Below, piece by piece: positions 31,898 through 42,910 of a stretch of DNA of 64,000 bases. A model generated the notes under the pieces. That model was not told where the DNA came from, did not search any database, and saw only the letters and a program-made list of their open reading frames with translations. How positions within the stretch are numbered: the stretch's first letter is position 1; each line of letters opens with the position of its first letter. This DNA is from Brachypterus glaber (taxonomy: Eukaryota; Arthropoda; Insecta; Coleoptera; Kateretidae): the NCBI GenBank assembly GCA_958510825.1, contig OY294049.1, positions 37,228,774 through 37,292,773 of the forward strand. Reading direction: 5' to 3'. The position numbers and the translations under genes are program-made.

Positions 31898-32503
31898 TTT
31901 GATACGGATGGGGTTGGAAGGGTTGTGAAGGGGATAAGTTTGTTTTTTTTTATTTTTATGATTAAGAAAAAATATGTATTTTAATTGAAATTTGGTGAAA
32001 TAGAAAGATTTTCGATCCCACTGTGCAGAGGCCGGCAAACAGCAATTTGTTATTTTGCTCGAGAGACGCGCAGGCATAGGGTAATTGGAAGCGTAACGGA
32101 GGATAGACAATTTGTGAGGTTTGATCGTAGTCGACTACTGTAGAAACTTGTTCTCGTTTTTTTTACGGCCTGCTTCTCTGGTCTCGTCGCCACGGCCGAC
32201 AACTCATTAGTCGTTTCGTCGCCGACTACGAATCAAATTTGAAGCTCTGCCAGCGGTTTTTTTTATAAACTCTTCGTTGTTTTAGTCAGGAATAGTATTA
32301 ACCTCTTCCGCTCCATTGTATCAACATATGGTTATTTTTAGGTATAACACCATATACCACAATATCAACGGGATTTTCCATAAAAATGTTATATACCTTA
32401 AAAAACAAACTGGAGTGGAAGGCTCCTCATTAAGGAGGTTTATCTGGCAAAATCCGAGCATGAAACTAAAATGGAATACTATTTAACTGATAGGATAAAA
32501 ATA
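31898..32503. other. Unannotated; GC-richer patch 32150-32230
   Basis: 32150-32230 (GGTCTCGTCGCCACGGCCG, TCGTCGCCGACTACG) is GC-richer but frame-less. The remainder is AT-rich. Confidence 0.4.
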
Positions 32504-32644
32504 GCATTTTTGGGTATTATAGTAGACTCTAAGCTGACCTGGAAACCACACATTGATGACATACCAAAAATAACCAAAACTTTGTTTTGGCCAAGATATC
32601 TGGTTGACATTGTTCCCAGGAAAGTAACTGTAACAGCACATTAA
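32504..32644 (+). pseudogene. LINE reverse transcriptase fragment
   Basis: In frame: Phe-Leu-Gly-Ile-Ile-Val-Asp-Ser-Lys-Leu-Thr-Trp-Lys-Pro-His-Ile-Asp, the well-known motif just C-terminal of the catalytic palm in Jockey/CR1-type reverse transcriptases, then Tyr-Leu-Val-Asp-Ile-Val-Pro-Arg-Lys and a stop. A stop also precedes it. The usual FADD box is absent upstream. It is a decayed copy; 32700-32990 may hold further decayed 3' sequence. Confidence 0.8.
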
Positions 32645-33439
32645 AAGTGATATAACATATATGCAAAGTGGGAACACAACTGCCATACATCTCGAATTTT
32701 TGGTATTTAACGAAAGGCTGTAAGAATAGAGCTATATTCTACAAAAAGGAAATTGATGGATTCTTTTCAAAGTTATACATAATAAAAATACGTTAAATTG
32801 TGACCACCCTCCTTTTGAGAAGTCTGTTAAAAATCATATTGATTCGGAAAAATTTTAGGAAAAGCTATATTCTGAACTGGAAAGAGTATTGGATGGAATA
32901 CGAATCATTATACATCTTCACGGCTTGTTTAACTTTTGCTATTTGAATGCAAAGGAGGTAGATGTAGATGTAAATGAAATGTAGTACGATAAGAATATTT
33001 AACGTATGTCTCTAAAAAATGCAATTAAAAGAAGTAATTTTCAAAATACTAACGAGACAAGAATTAAATACCTCTACAAACTCAAATTATAAAAGTCTAT
33101 ATGTAATTAAAATAGTTTCCTATCCCTGGTTTCAAAAACTTGAACACAAGATCGTCCTAGCCACGCGTGCTAGCTATAGTTCTCCGCATGAAAGAAAGTC
33201 TCCGACGAAAGGGGGAGGACTCATTTGCGCTCTCTTTTTTCCGTTAAGAGCGTTATAAGGCGTGCGTGCCTACAACGGTCTCCCACTTGCACACACATTC
33301 CAAACATATTTCCCGTAGCCACAGATCCGTGCCTTAAACTATAAATAGGATTTTTGTTTATTTCGACCACAAGGTGGACGTAAAAACCACTATACAGTAA
33401 TTTTTGTAAAAAAATGTAATTTTCCCCCATTTGCCCCCT
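32645..33439. other. Unannotated; possible LINE remnant and GC-richer patch
   Basis: 32645-32990 is probably continuation of the LINE copy with many lesions. 33160-33330 is GC-richer (GAAAGGGGGAGGACTC) with no domain-bearing frame. Confidence 0.4.
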
Positions 33440-33620
33440 TGCCGCACCCCAATGTTCACCAAAAACAATCCCGAACGATAACTTTTGGTCTTACCTTTAT
33501 GCCAAATTTCATGTCTCTAGCTTAAAGCGTTCTTAAGTTATCGTGTTTACAAGATTTTCCGGACAGAACGATCGACCGACTAATCTACCGACCGACCACC
33601 GACAATTTTTTGTTTGCTTG
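33440..33620 (+). repeat. Diverged relative of family A
   Basis: AAAGCGTTCTTAAGTTATCGTG, TTTACAAGATTTTCCGGAC and a GACCGACTAATC/CCGACCGACC run follow the family A order, but with many changes. The frame from 33543 is a by-product. Confidence 0.5.
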
Positions 33621-34086
33621 AAATTGATTGATCTTGACATAAACCGTCATAAAACGCAAAAATACGCAAAAAAAATTGAAAATTTTTTCACGAATACAAT
33701 GCTTTCCGAAATTTTGAAAATATTCAAAAAAGGGAAAGCAAAATAAGTGATGACTTGGTCATACCCTAGGATCAAAGTATCCCCGGTTGGCGGTATGAAC
33801 TTTTTATGTTCGTAGTGTATTTTAGATAATGAGCATCATCTAATTAAACTTACCAGAGTGGGAATGTGTTCCCAAACCAAGCGACTTTATACGAATTCTG
33901 AAGAACTTCTTCAGTGAAGTTTTTCAGACTTTCTTTTAGAACTTCACTCTGAAACTTTTAACTAGATACTAAGTATAGAAAGTCAACTTAACACTTTAAC
34001 TTTTCAATGTTTAAATACCTAGTGAATTTTAAGAATGTGGAATTAAAAGCTTTAAGGATCAGTTATGTTATAAATCTAGGTAACTA
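33621..34086. other. AT-rich DNA without recognised feature
   Basis: Nothing beyond a short hairpin GAAGAACTTCTTCAGTGAAG near 33900 and repeated GAAC(T)TTC words to 33960. Confidence 0.4.
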
Positions 34087-34500
34087 TTGTGGGTATCAAG
34101 AATAGTAATTATATGCCAAGGAAGAGAAGACATTTTTTATAGCCTAGAGTATTATTTATACGAACTGTTAGTATTTTTGTTTAAAAATCGCCACCTATTT
34201 CAAAATATGCCTAGCTCAAGTATGAGGCACTCAAAATATAATCTACCGCGTCACCGATTGGCACAATTTGAGAAAGGTAGCTACTACTCGTGCATATTGG
34301 TATATAACAAGTTACCGGAAAATATAAAAAACACGAGAAACCTTGAAAAATACCAAAGTCTAGTTTTTAATTTGTTAGTTAGTTTAGAACCATATTCAAT
34401 TTCTGAGTTTTTGGACGAACCAACTGTTAGATTTTTTAAAATGTGTAATTTAATGTGTAATTTTTTTACCTTTTTATTTTTTTAATTTTGTAATTTATAT
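34087..34500 (+). pseudogene. LINE C-terminal fragment (second family)
   Basis: The 132-codon frame has the LINE C-terminal signature: Tyr-Asn-Leu-Pro-Arg-His-Arg-Leu, Phe-Glu-Lys-Gly-Ser-Tyr-Tyr-Ser-Cys, then Val-Tyr-Asn-Lys-Leu-Pro-Glu-Asn-Ile-Lys-Asn. This matches the end of Jockey/CR1-type ORF2 proteins. It stops in an AT-rich 3' UTR with repeated TGTAATTT. The reverse transcriptase core and endonuclease are missing, so it is a 5'-truncated copy. It differs from the fragment at 29640-30240. Confidence 0.82.
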
Positions 34501-35020
34501 TTTTATTGTGTAATTTACTATTTTGTAATTTTGACAAAATTTCATATTCAAAATTGTTTATTCCAACACGGAAAGAAATTAGTGGGCTCTGCGCTATACA
34601 TTATAAGATATTTGGTAACAGTGGCAAATTATAGTGATTTAAGCTATAGATTATAAGGGACACAATAACTAATAATGTTAAAAATAAATTGGAAACGATT
34701 ATATATATTACAGACACGATTATATTTATTACAGGCACTATTATAAATTTACAGAAATTTTATTATATTATAAAAATTATTAGCACGGACAATAATTAAA
34801 TCTATTTAAGCTATAAATGCCATACTATTTGTTATATTTTATTATTCACTAAACAATTAAAGTATTTCATATAAATTTTTACACTGACTGCCATAATTGT
34901 AAGAGAAAGCCTTGTATTTATATAATAAGCGATTATAATTTGCTTGGTATGTGTGTTATAGCGCTCCTAGCTATAATTTTATAAGATATTTGAGAATGGG
35001 CTGTATTTTAATTTATGAAA
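34501..35020. other. AT-rich; possible element with iterated CTATAA/TTATAG motif
   Basis: GCGCTATACATTATAAGATATTTGG (~34591) is matched in part by GTTATAGCGCTCCTAGC and ATTTTATAAGATATTTG (~34957-34993). Between them CTATAA/TTATAG words recur. Boundaries unclear. Confidence 0.4.
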
Positions 35021-35028
35021 TAAATGAT

Positions 35029-35063
<35 letters not shown>

Positions 35064-35066
35064 TTA
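35021..35066. repeat. (TTTA)n microsatellite
   Basis: About eleven TTTA units; they probably began as a retroelement tail and abut the family H element. Confidence 0.92.
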
Positions 35067-35758
35067 AATCCCGAGCTGCATAGCAGCGAGGTATTTAAGA
35101 GTGCGAGGCTATAATAGTCTTCTCTACTGTAGTTTATGTATTATTTTTTTCACTACTATCGCACTTATTCTTATTATTTAATATTTTTATTTCAATAATA
35201 AACTAAAATGCTGGATCGCGCAAAAAAGTAGCATTTAAAATTGATCTAGGGCCACTTGCACCAACTATGGTTTAACTTTAAACTTGGATTAAATTGACGG
35301 TCAATAAATCATAACGCAGCATTTTTAACTTAAACTCGGTTTAGTCGAGATAATCCCAGATCAATAGTTGGTGCAAGTGGCCCTTGTTCACTGAAGCTTG
35401 ACAGTTCTAGTGGGTGGCATTTTGATATTTTTAAAATGTGTGAAAATATCGGTAAGTTGTTTATTTACTGAATAATATGTTATATTCTATTATAATTAAT
35501 TCATTTATAATATTTTCCATACTTATTTTTTATCCAATGGCAAACTATTGTGGTATTTTGTCCATTAAAAATTATAAGCAATGGCATGTCTTTGCAGTTC
35601 AAGGAAAATCATATGGCAGATATCAATTGTTTATAACATTTAATTCTACTAGGAGAGAAAAAATTATTATTGCTACAGGTGAAGAAAATTGATTTCGCAG
35701 TCTAAAAACACGATAAATAATGGTATGTTCTAAAGCTAGTAGTGAAAAAAATATATAA
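35064..35758 (+). mobile_element. Family H element, copy 2 (left end truncated)
   Basis: The left part is half of the palindrome seen complete at 63420-63545 (AAGAGTGCGAGGCTATAATAGTCTTCTCTAC), then TTTTTTTCACTACTATCGC. The right end is AGCTAGTAGTGAAAAAAATAT. The interior 35395-35700 is the reverse complement of 63090-63295 at high identity (e.g. GACAGTTCTAGTGGGTGGCATTTTGATATTTTTAAAATG). At 35438 an ATG is followed after 18 bases by GGTAAGT, a donor-like site. The 35260-35385 part holds an inverted repeat GGGCCACTTGCACCAACTAT/ATAGTTGGTGCAAGTGGCCC. Confidence 0.8.
35262..35384. repeat. Foldback inside family H copy 2
   Basis: AGGGCCACTTGCACCAACTA at the left pairs with TAGTTGGTGCAAGTGGCCCT at the right, and TTTAACTTTAAACTTGGATT with AACTTAAACTCGGTTTAG more loosely. 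~120 bp. Absent from the copy at 63055-63545, so probably a separate nested insertion. Confidence 0.85.
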
Positions 35759-36221
35759 ATTAAGTCATCATTTAGATAATTATTTAAATTATTATAATTA
35801 TAATCTATCTATAAATAAAATTTTGCTTAAAATCTACCCATTTAAATAAAAAACTACGTCGACGCGTTGAGGTTACTTCTTAAAAAAATAGTATTTGATT
35901 TTTTTTAGAAATTTATATCATTTTTATTTCCTTTATTTTTATTTGGTATACGAATTATATGTCTTTTCAGCTTTCTTTTGCGATTTTTTTGCAGAAGGAA
36001 ACCCTACTCTGAAATACTAGGTTATCCTGCGGCATTTTTCTGTTGTACTCGACCGGGTCCTGCCTACGTTCTTTATGTAAAAAATGAGAATCAAGTTACA
36101 AAGTACTTGCAAAACAACGGATATTTAGGCCGAAACCTAAAAGAGAAATTCTTTATGCCTTTCTCTCTTTTCCTTCTCAGTTTTCAACACGTTTTCCCAC
36201 TGAGCATATAAAGAATACCTA
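35759..36221. other. Unannotated; open frame 35978-36211 of unclear status
   Basis: The frame follows a splice-acceptor-like TTATATGTCTTTTCAG (ending 35970) and contains a stretch with Gly, Pro and Tyr rather than pure AT codons, but no donor or domain was recognised. Treated as doubtful. Confidence 0.25.
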
Positions 36222-36228
36222 GAATAAT

Positions 36229-36252
<24 letters not shown>
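36222..36252. repeat. (AAT)n microsatellite
   Basis: About ten AAT units. Confidence 0.9.
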
Positions 36253-36259
<7 letters not shown>

Positions 36260-36345
36260 ATATATTATTCTCATGTATTTTATGGTGTTGAATCCGAATT
36301 TCATGACTAAATAGTTTTTGACCTTTTTTTAGTTTCTGTGGCTCC

Positions 36346-36650
36346 ACATGTAGCCACAAAAAAGAAAAGAATCAACCATTGTTTTTGGAGGCCATTGTAT
36401 TCCTATGTATTTTGAGGCACTGTACCCGCATTTAAGGCCAAAACATCACCTCATCAGTTTTGAAGATAACCTTAAAAAATCCTATTTTTGAGTATAACGA
36501 GTATAACGTTTTTTGAGGTTATCTCGAAAACAATATTTGTATTAGGTGCTATTTTGACCTCAGATTCGGCTTCAGCACCTCAAAATACATAGGAATACAA
36601 TGATTTCGAAAAGGGTATTTGATATTTGTTCTTTTTTTGTGTAGCTGTGT
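36346..36650. mobile_element. MITE family D, copy 2 (uninterrupted)
   Basis: Arms from ACATGTAGCCACAAAAAA to TTTTTTTGTGTAGCTGTGT enclose TGTATTCCTATGTATTTTGAGG and its complement, and the AGATAACCTTAAAAAATCC/TTTTTTGAGGTTATCTCG pair. It supplies the empty-site reference for the MITE nested in copy 1 at 15936-16352. Confidence 0.88.
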
Positions 36651-37488
36651 AATATTAATAATAATAATTATAAAAAATTTAATAATGATATTAGTGTATT
36701 TATCACAGCTATACAATACAATATAACTATATCTACGGCTAAGTTTGTGTTTTAAGACACAAAATAAAACAGTTAGGGTCTGCAAGTTTTTTTTTCAACG
36801 TCTTTTTTTAACTTAAATTACAAAAATAAAATAAAAGGGACCGGGATTTTTGGGCGCAGCATGTCACAGAAGTGTAAATACAATAAAATGTTGTTGATAG
36901 ACGAGTGAAAATCTGCCTTAGTCGCTTATTCAGTTCCGCGACTTTTCGCCTGAGATTTTGGACCGTTTCCAAGGAATTTAGTATGCCTGTCTGTTCGAGT
37001 TATTTGGTGCTACGTTCCACTTAGTCTCTAGAATTTCTCTGTTGACTTTATTCTTCACTCTATCTTTTTATGAATAAACTAAACGGGACATTCTCCATAC
37101 AAAATCTCTTAAGAAAGAAAGATTTTTCTGACTAGTTTTTTTTTATATGGTATTCAAAAAGTTCTATACGGATAATTTTTTTATTTTATTTCTGTCCAAA
37201 AGATATAAAATAAGTAAAAGTTTGATTTTATGTGAATTTTTGTTTGATCTGATCTTTTAACAGTGCATAAAAATATAGATACACTGAAAAAAAGTATCTT
37301 AGAAACAAAGGAATATGTTTTTTTCTTTGAATTTCTATATCGACTTGTAATTTCAAATCCTTGTATGTAAAAAAATAATTTTTTGATTCCTTGTACTAAT
37401 CGACTCTGTACTTTGATGACTGGTAACTTATAAAAACGCCAATTTATTGCACGATATAACGGAACTTATAAACCATTTAGAATACTTA
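36651..37488. other. AT-rich DNA without recognised feature
   Basis: No gene. ACACTGAAAAAAAGTATC at 37281 resembles a common TIR start motif in this window (see 55147 and 62707), but no partner end was found. Confidence 0.45.
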
Positions 37489-38288
37489 CACTCAGAAAAT
37501 TTCGTTGTATTTTTAATACTAAATGTTATTTGTTAATACATATTTTTTAATTATATCGCCACCATTGGCATTTAATACTTTACTTGTGATATTTAATACT
37601 GTCATGTGTGTATTCTATACAAAATGTTGTCATACTAACATAGACACCGTGCTGGTACATTTGTATCCCCACGCATCATGTGTTTATTAATACTGTAACA
37701 TTTGGTAAATTATATCACAGTTATAGTTTGGTATACTTTAAGCTGTAGTTGTTTTGGTTATTGACCTAGTTTAAAGTATGTTACAGTATTTAGTAAAATA
37801 ACAATCGCTATATAATACCAAAATTTTGATTAGTAATAATACAGAGAAAAGTAAAAAAAAAGATCGATTATTTTGTCAGTATGTAATTGTGTGTGGTTGC
37901 AATTTTTATACTATTACTAATCAAAATTTTGGCATTATTTAGCGATTGTTAATTTTTCTGAATACTGTGACATACTTTAAACTAGATCAATATTACAACT
38001 TAACAACAACTCAAAGTATACCATACTATAAGTATGATATGATTTACCAAATGTTACAGTAATTTTTGCTATAACATGCTAGTATTAATAAACACGTGTT
38101 GCGTGGGTATCCAAATGTACCAGCACGTTGTGATGTTGTAGTATGACAACATATTGTATATAATAAACACATTGTAGTATTTAATATCACAAGTAAAGTA
38201 TTAAATAACAATGGTGGCGATATAAATAACAAATTTGTATTTAAAAATAAAATTTAGTATTAAAATTACAATGACATTTTCTGAGTGT
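37489..38288. mobile_element. 800-bp foldback element with iterated TTTAATACT motif
   Basis: ACACTCAGAAAATTTCGTTG at the left matches CAATGACATTTTCTGAGTGT at the right. Pairing runs through TATATCGCCACCATTG, ATTTAATACTTTACTTGTGATATT, TGTTGTCATACTA, GCTGGTACATTTG, ACATTTGGTAAAT and CCAAAATTTTGATTAGTAATA to a centre near 37880. TTTAATA/TATTAAA words recur throughout. No coding frame. Confidence 0.9.
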
Positions 38289-39699
38289 AGTTAAATGAAG
38301 TTTGTATGTTTGTAAAGTCATCATGTACAGGGAACGAAAATTGATTTTTTGAGATACGAGATTCGGAAAATTACTAGATAGACGATAGACCAAATGAATT
38401 GCGAATTTGAAGCAGAAAACGTTTGTGAAGGTTTTATCATTTTCTTTTGGATCAAAATGAGTTTACATACACAAGTACCAATTCAAAAAAAAAGTACAAA
38501 AAAATGATCCCTGGATGTAAGGGATTTGGTGCTGTGAACAAATACTAAGTAAAAATAAATAATAATATATTAATGTGATTATGAAAAGACCTGATTTTTT
38601 TGGGATATCTGCGGAGATTTTTACTAAAATGATTTTAATTTACCCTAAGAGCAAAATTGACAAATCGATTTGTGCCTCAAAAAAAAAACAACTTTTTATT
38701 GCATTTATGAACGAGTTTGCTATGGACTATGTAAGAGCACGAAGAATAGCTGCTCAAATAAAATACAAAGTAAGGGGTTGTTTGAAAATCATATTAAAGA
38801 AATCCAAAACAACATTTTTGGCCAAAACATCCCTTGTGTCAAATCTGTTATCCTTTCAGGACCCTCTTCCAAACAAAACATAATCTGCTATAGAAATTAT
38901 ACATACTCTGCGCTATTAAAGAGAGGCAAAATGTGTTTGCTAAATATTTAAAAATTAACCTGTTTTAAGTTCTGTTCAATTTTACCCCACAAAGCGAAAA
39001 AATACAATGTTTCATACATTTGTTGTTTTGTTCTCATTTAGAGACTAAACTACTTGGCCGATTTTAACAAATCAGGTATCAAAAGATTCATCTTTATCAC
39101 GCGAGTAAAATATAGTAACAATGTTTCGCCTGTAATATAATAGCTGCATCGGGGTTTTAAACAGAAAATCTGATTTTAATTATTTAAGTATCGAATCGCC
39201 ATTTATAAAAAAGTCTGTTTCTTTCCACGGAACATCTGATTTTTTAAAGAGTATACAACAAAATCGCAAAGCTATTACATTTACAAATCGTTTGTTGTAG
39301 ATTTCACTTTTACTGTCACTTGTCCCTGTTTCCCAGAGGAGATATCTTTTCCGTTTCCTGCAAATTTCTGGAGATAGACCCGTCGTTTTTCGCGTGCAGG
39401 CTGACTCGTTAGACAATAGAGATCGCCCGTTCAAATATTAATGCAATGGGACGGCAGCCAACAGACACCAGCTTCGTGTCAGGATGAAAGAAGTGGCGAG
39501 GAAGGGGAGGATGTTACGATTCGCAACTTACGAACCGGCCAACATTGACAGATTTTAAATTGGATGAATATACCTACTCAGGGTGAATTTTTTAAATCAG
39601 CACGTTTTTATTGAAGTAATTGTTCCGGGTAAATGCATATTGAAAGGTGGTGATTCCTAGGGGATTAATTTCAATGGATTAAGCATCATATAGATAGGT
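38289..39699. other. Unannotated; doubtful frames and a GC-richer patch
   Basis: The frame 38575-38883 shares a short, similar segment with 62997-63052 (Lys-Met-Ile-Leu-Ile-Tyr-Pro-Lys-Ser-Lys against Glu-Met-Asn-Ile-Ile-Cys-Pro-Lys-Ser-Lys), so it may be a decayed element protein. 39430-39545 is GC-richer (GCGAGGAAGGGGAGGATG) and frame-less. Confidence 0.35.
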
Positions 39700-39805
39700 A
39701 TTTGCCTACCCCCCAAAATATGAAATCTCTACATCCTTTAATAACGCGACAAACGAAGTGTAAGAATTTTGTTCAATTCGCGTGACGTATTTTATTGATG
39801 ACCCC
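39700..39805. repeat. Diverged half copy of MITE family C
   Basis: CCAAAATATGAAATCTCTA, AATAACGCGA, GAAGTGTAAGAATTTTGTT and TTCGCGTGACGTATT follow the right half of the element at 15571-15809 in order. Confidence 0.7.
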
Positions 39806-40374
39806 TATCACGTGCACCTTCGATTTAGTGTTTATACAAAATAAAATATTAAATTAATATTATTAAATGAATTTATTGCAATTTTGGCGAAGGTGCCTGT
39901 AAGGGTTTTAGGTTTTTAATGATACATTCCCTTACTCGTACATATTTAATTAAGTTTGGACTGCTATTAAATCTAATCTAGATTTTAAATCCTATTTTTT
40001 ATTTTTTTTTGCCCAAATAATCTAGAACATAATTTTAAGATACATCCGGCAAGTAATTTATTTTTTACTGCCCCCTTCACTTATACTTTGGTTTAAATTC
40101 GTTTTCGTACGACCTAGTGTACACCAAATAAAGAAAAATGCATGTTTACTATATATCCTCGCTAGGGTATTATTATATCGCACGAGTTTATAGTGTATAT
40201 TTGAATGAAATGACAACTATGCACACTCATTTATCCAAACGATTACACATAGCATTCATTTTGACAAAAGTCATTTGACGTTTATAAAATTTTGATATGT
40301 CAAAATTAAACACAGGTAATTCTTTAAAATATACATTTTTAAAGAGTCTAGACTGTAGATCGAACAAAAAATGT
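39806..40374. other. AT-rich DNA without recognised feature
   Basis: Nothing supportable. Confidence 0.45.
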
Positions 40375-40510
40375 TGTTCGCAACTCGTTTGCGACAAGTC
40401 CTTAGTGCACTCGAATGATTTTTTGACTTCGCTTCGTGTCGTCAAAAAAACTTCATTCTCGTGCACTAAGGACTAAAGTCGCTTACTCGTTACGAAAACT
40501 ACTATAAATT
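40375..40510. repeat. Heteropalindrome with CTTCGTGTCG core
   Basis: AGTCCTTAGTGCACTCGAATGA pairs with TTCATTCTCGTGCACTAAGGACT, and TTTTTTGAC with GTCAAAAAAA. The loop is TTCGCTTCGTGTC. Flanked by TTTGCGACA/AAGTCGCTTAC. The minus frame 40227-40466 is a by-product. Confidence 0.88.
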
Positions 40511-41064
40511 TTTTGATAGAGTGATTATCGACTTTTTCATCGTCAAAAAAATCTAAAATATTTTTTATACTTATACTTTGTGAAATAAATAGGGTCAAAA
40601 GTCAAACGAGGTAAAGTAGTCAGGTAACGCATATCCAACCGTATTGAAACTGACACATTGTTGAAATATATCGAAAAGAAACCGAAAGAAAGCAAAAACT
40701 CCACGACAAGTCAGAACAGCTTGTTGTTCTCCGTTGACAGGCCGCCCCTCCGCCGTGCACCGCTGCCACCACATCCTCTGGCCCACAGGCGATTCTCTGG
40801 GGATCCCGTCGTTGAACACGGCGGCAATCTCGGTAATGCATCATTTCGCCGCCCCTTTCAAGCCCGGGGCGGCTGCCAAATGATTGATCGAGAAAGACCC
40901 CTTGAACCGAACATGCCGCCTCTTACCTTAATATATACATGCGGCATAACTCCAGCCCGGAGCCGTCTATGGGCGAATCAGTGTTTAATTGAAATTTTAT
41001 CCGCTAGGATTAGCATTGAATGTTTGTGTTACGTTTCGTGACTAAAAACGGAACATAAGCTTCT
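40511..41064. other. Unannotated; GC-richer island 40690-40980
   Basis: ~290 bp of high GC with open frames on both strands (plus 40658-41041, 127 codons; minus 40595-40844). It contains a palindrome CCGCCCCTTTCAAGCCCGGGGCGG (40847-40873). The plus frame is Pro/Arg-rich near its middle without a known domain. It could be a real exon or a CpG-rich regulatory element. Confidence 0.35.
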
Positions 41065-41213
41065 AAGGGCATATCCACAAGCTCGCATAACAACATAGTA
41101 CATAAGAATGCGATGCCGTGATTGGCTTGAAGTGCCGCCATGTATATTGTAAGCCAATCAAGGTACCGCATTCTGATGTACTATGTTGTTATGCGAGCTT
41201 GTGGACATGCCTT
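41065..41213. mobile_element. MITE family G, copy 2 (full length)
   Basis: 149 bp. AAGGGCATATCCACAAGCTC pairs with GAGCTTGTGGACATGCCTT, GCATAACAACATAGTACAT with its complement, then GCGATGCCGTGATTGGCTT/AAGCCAATCAAGGTACCGC around TGCCGCCATGTA. TTCTAAGG.../...CCTTAATG suggests a TAA-type target site, not proven. Confidence 0.92.
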
Positions 41214-41371
41214 AATGCGTTCTAAAATTATAGCGAAAATAAACATTTTTTTCTAGCATATCGAAAATAATCATTTTTTTCTGGTCCAAATATTTTAAGG
41301 GTGATTCTTAAATTAATATATTTCTTTTAAGAGGTGATTCTACATCAAAAAATATAAAAAAAAACTATAAA
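41214..41371. other. Spacer with GGTGATTCT words
   Basis: AAGGGTGATTCTTAA (~41299) and AAGAGGTGATTCTACAT (~41330) repeat the motif found inside and beyond the next element. Confidence 0.5.
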
Positions 41372-42109
41372 CATACAGGTTGATCCATAACTGGCATGCC
41401 AAAATTTAAGAGGTGATTCTAGATCCAAAAATATAAAAAAAGTTCCTATAAAGGTTGGTCCGGAAATGAGCCCTAAGGGATCTAGGGCCCTTTAAAATTG
41501 TAATAAAAATAAGGTTTTTAATTAATAACTCGGGTACCGTTTAAGCTAGAGCGGCGAGCTTTTGCATGTATACTAGTATTAATAAGGGCAATAAGTTTAT
41601 GTTAATTAATTTTTTTAATTTATCCAGAGGCGTGCCCAGACGGACAAAAGATATGAGGCTTAAAACATTTTTGCCCCAAACTTTTCTATGTGTATGTTTT
41701 TTGGATTTGTTGTAAAAATATAGATTTCTAGAGTAAAAATACATATAAAATATCATATAGTGTAACACTGTTGGAGCAACCGTTATCAAAAAAAATGCAA
41801 TTAAGAGGAAGTAACATTTTGTGCCACCAAAAACGTTACTTTTTAAAAGGCTATTACTCCTTTAATATTAAATTTAGGTGTTTTGGTGTATAATACTTTT
41901 TTGCTCAGTTTTAAATGAAGAATCACCCTGCAGCATTAAAATTTTATTGGTGCTTTTTTTTGTTCCCCATTCAGTACGTCATCTTCGAAGGGCCGTAGCT
42001 CCCTTAGGGCTCATTTCCGGACCAACCTTTATAGAAACTTTTTTTCATATTTTTGGATGTAGAATTACCTCTTAAATTTCGGTACGCGAGTTCTGGAACA
42101 GGCTGTATG
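41372..42109. mobile_element. 738-bp TIR element, family E copy 2
   Basis: The right end is GGTACGCGAGTTCTGGAACA then GGCTGTATG, identical to the right end of the 20205-20796 element. The left end CATACAGGTTGATCCATAAC is a diverged partner. Inside, AAGAGGTGATTCTAGATCC and AGGTTGGTCCGGAAATGAGCCCTAAGGG pair with CCCTTAGGGCTCATTTCCGGACCAACCT and GATGTAGAATTACCTCTT. Thus two families share one terminus with unrelated interiors. Confidence 0.85.
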
Positions 42110-42485
42110 TCTAAAAACAGCTCGTAATAACCCAAAAACTTTTTCTGTGTAATTTTTTAATAGTTCCGTTATTAGAATATGATTCTTTAGGTAAAAGTGC
42201 ATAAAAAAGTTACTCTTGTTGTAATAGCGTAAGATTAACCATTTTCGAGAAAAATGCAATAAGGAAAAATTTCTCGTTATGACAACCAACATTTCAAGGG
42301 TGATTCTACCACAAAATCTAAGGAAGAAACTTTCTATAACAATGGGACCGAAAAATCGCTTTTAAAGCTAGTATGGTGCATTTTTAGGTAACCACAACCC
42401 CCTTATAATCGATCCATGGAAGCGGGTACATGTCGCTGGGTTAAAATTATAACGTTCTATGTTCTATAGAAAACCCATAGGTGAG
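42110..42485. other. Unannotated DNA, further GGTGATTCT copy
   Basis: AAGGGTGATTCTACCACAAA at 42297 followed by GAAACTTTCTATAACAATGGGACC resembles the arm of the preceding element, so the family E copy 2 region may be part of a larger, older repeat. Confidence 0.45.
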
Positions 42486-42910
42486 ACTGGGGTAAATTGA
42501 AACGGGGGTCGTTTGAAACAAGTCGAATATATCCGAAACGAGTTGTAAAAGCGGTGGGGGCCCGAGGGCAAAGGAAGGGGCTTTCGTGTTGGAACGTGTC
42601 AATCAGTACTCAGCGCCTCTAAGAGGCCACATATTTTTATGTGAGTGAACTTCTTTTTCGCAACCAAATGTAAGTATTTTAGTTTTTTTTCTTTTGCTTA
42701 TTAATCCAAAACTGTGTTTTTAAGGTTTCTTTAGAATATAGTGACTTCTAATGTTCAAGCTTGAAGGGATGTGGTTATTATTCACTCATGAGATATATTT
42801 TTTTGCTGTTTAATTAAATGTATCGAAATATGTGCTAGGGATGATTGAAACAATTTCTCTGGGGTCGGTTGAAACGCGTTTTAACCCATTATTTTTTGAC
42901 GTTATCCAAA
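42486..42910. repeat. Probable element with iterated TTGAAAC motif
   Basis: ACTGGGGTAAATTGAAACGG, GTTTGAAACAAGTCG and CGAAACGAG cluster at 42487-42545, and ATTGAAACAATTTC and GGTTGAAACGCGTTTTAACCC at 42843-42890. The two clusters are in the same orientation apart from the final TTTTAACCC, so ends are not proven. The plan resembles the 25214-26640 element. Confidence 0.45.

Noticed and set aside
40595..40844. Overlapping minus frames in the GC-richer island
   Set aside because: Two frames on the same strand and one on the other are open together, which GC-rich sequence allows by chance; no domain evidence.
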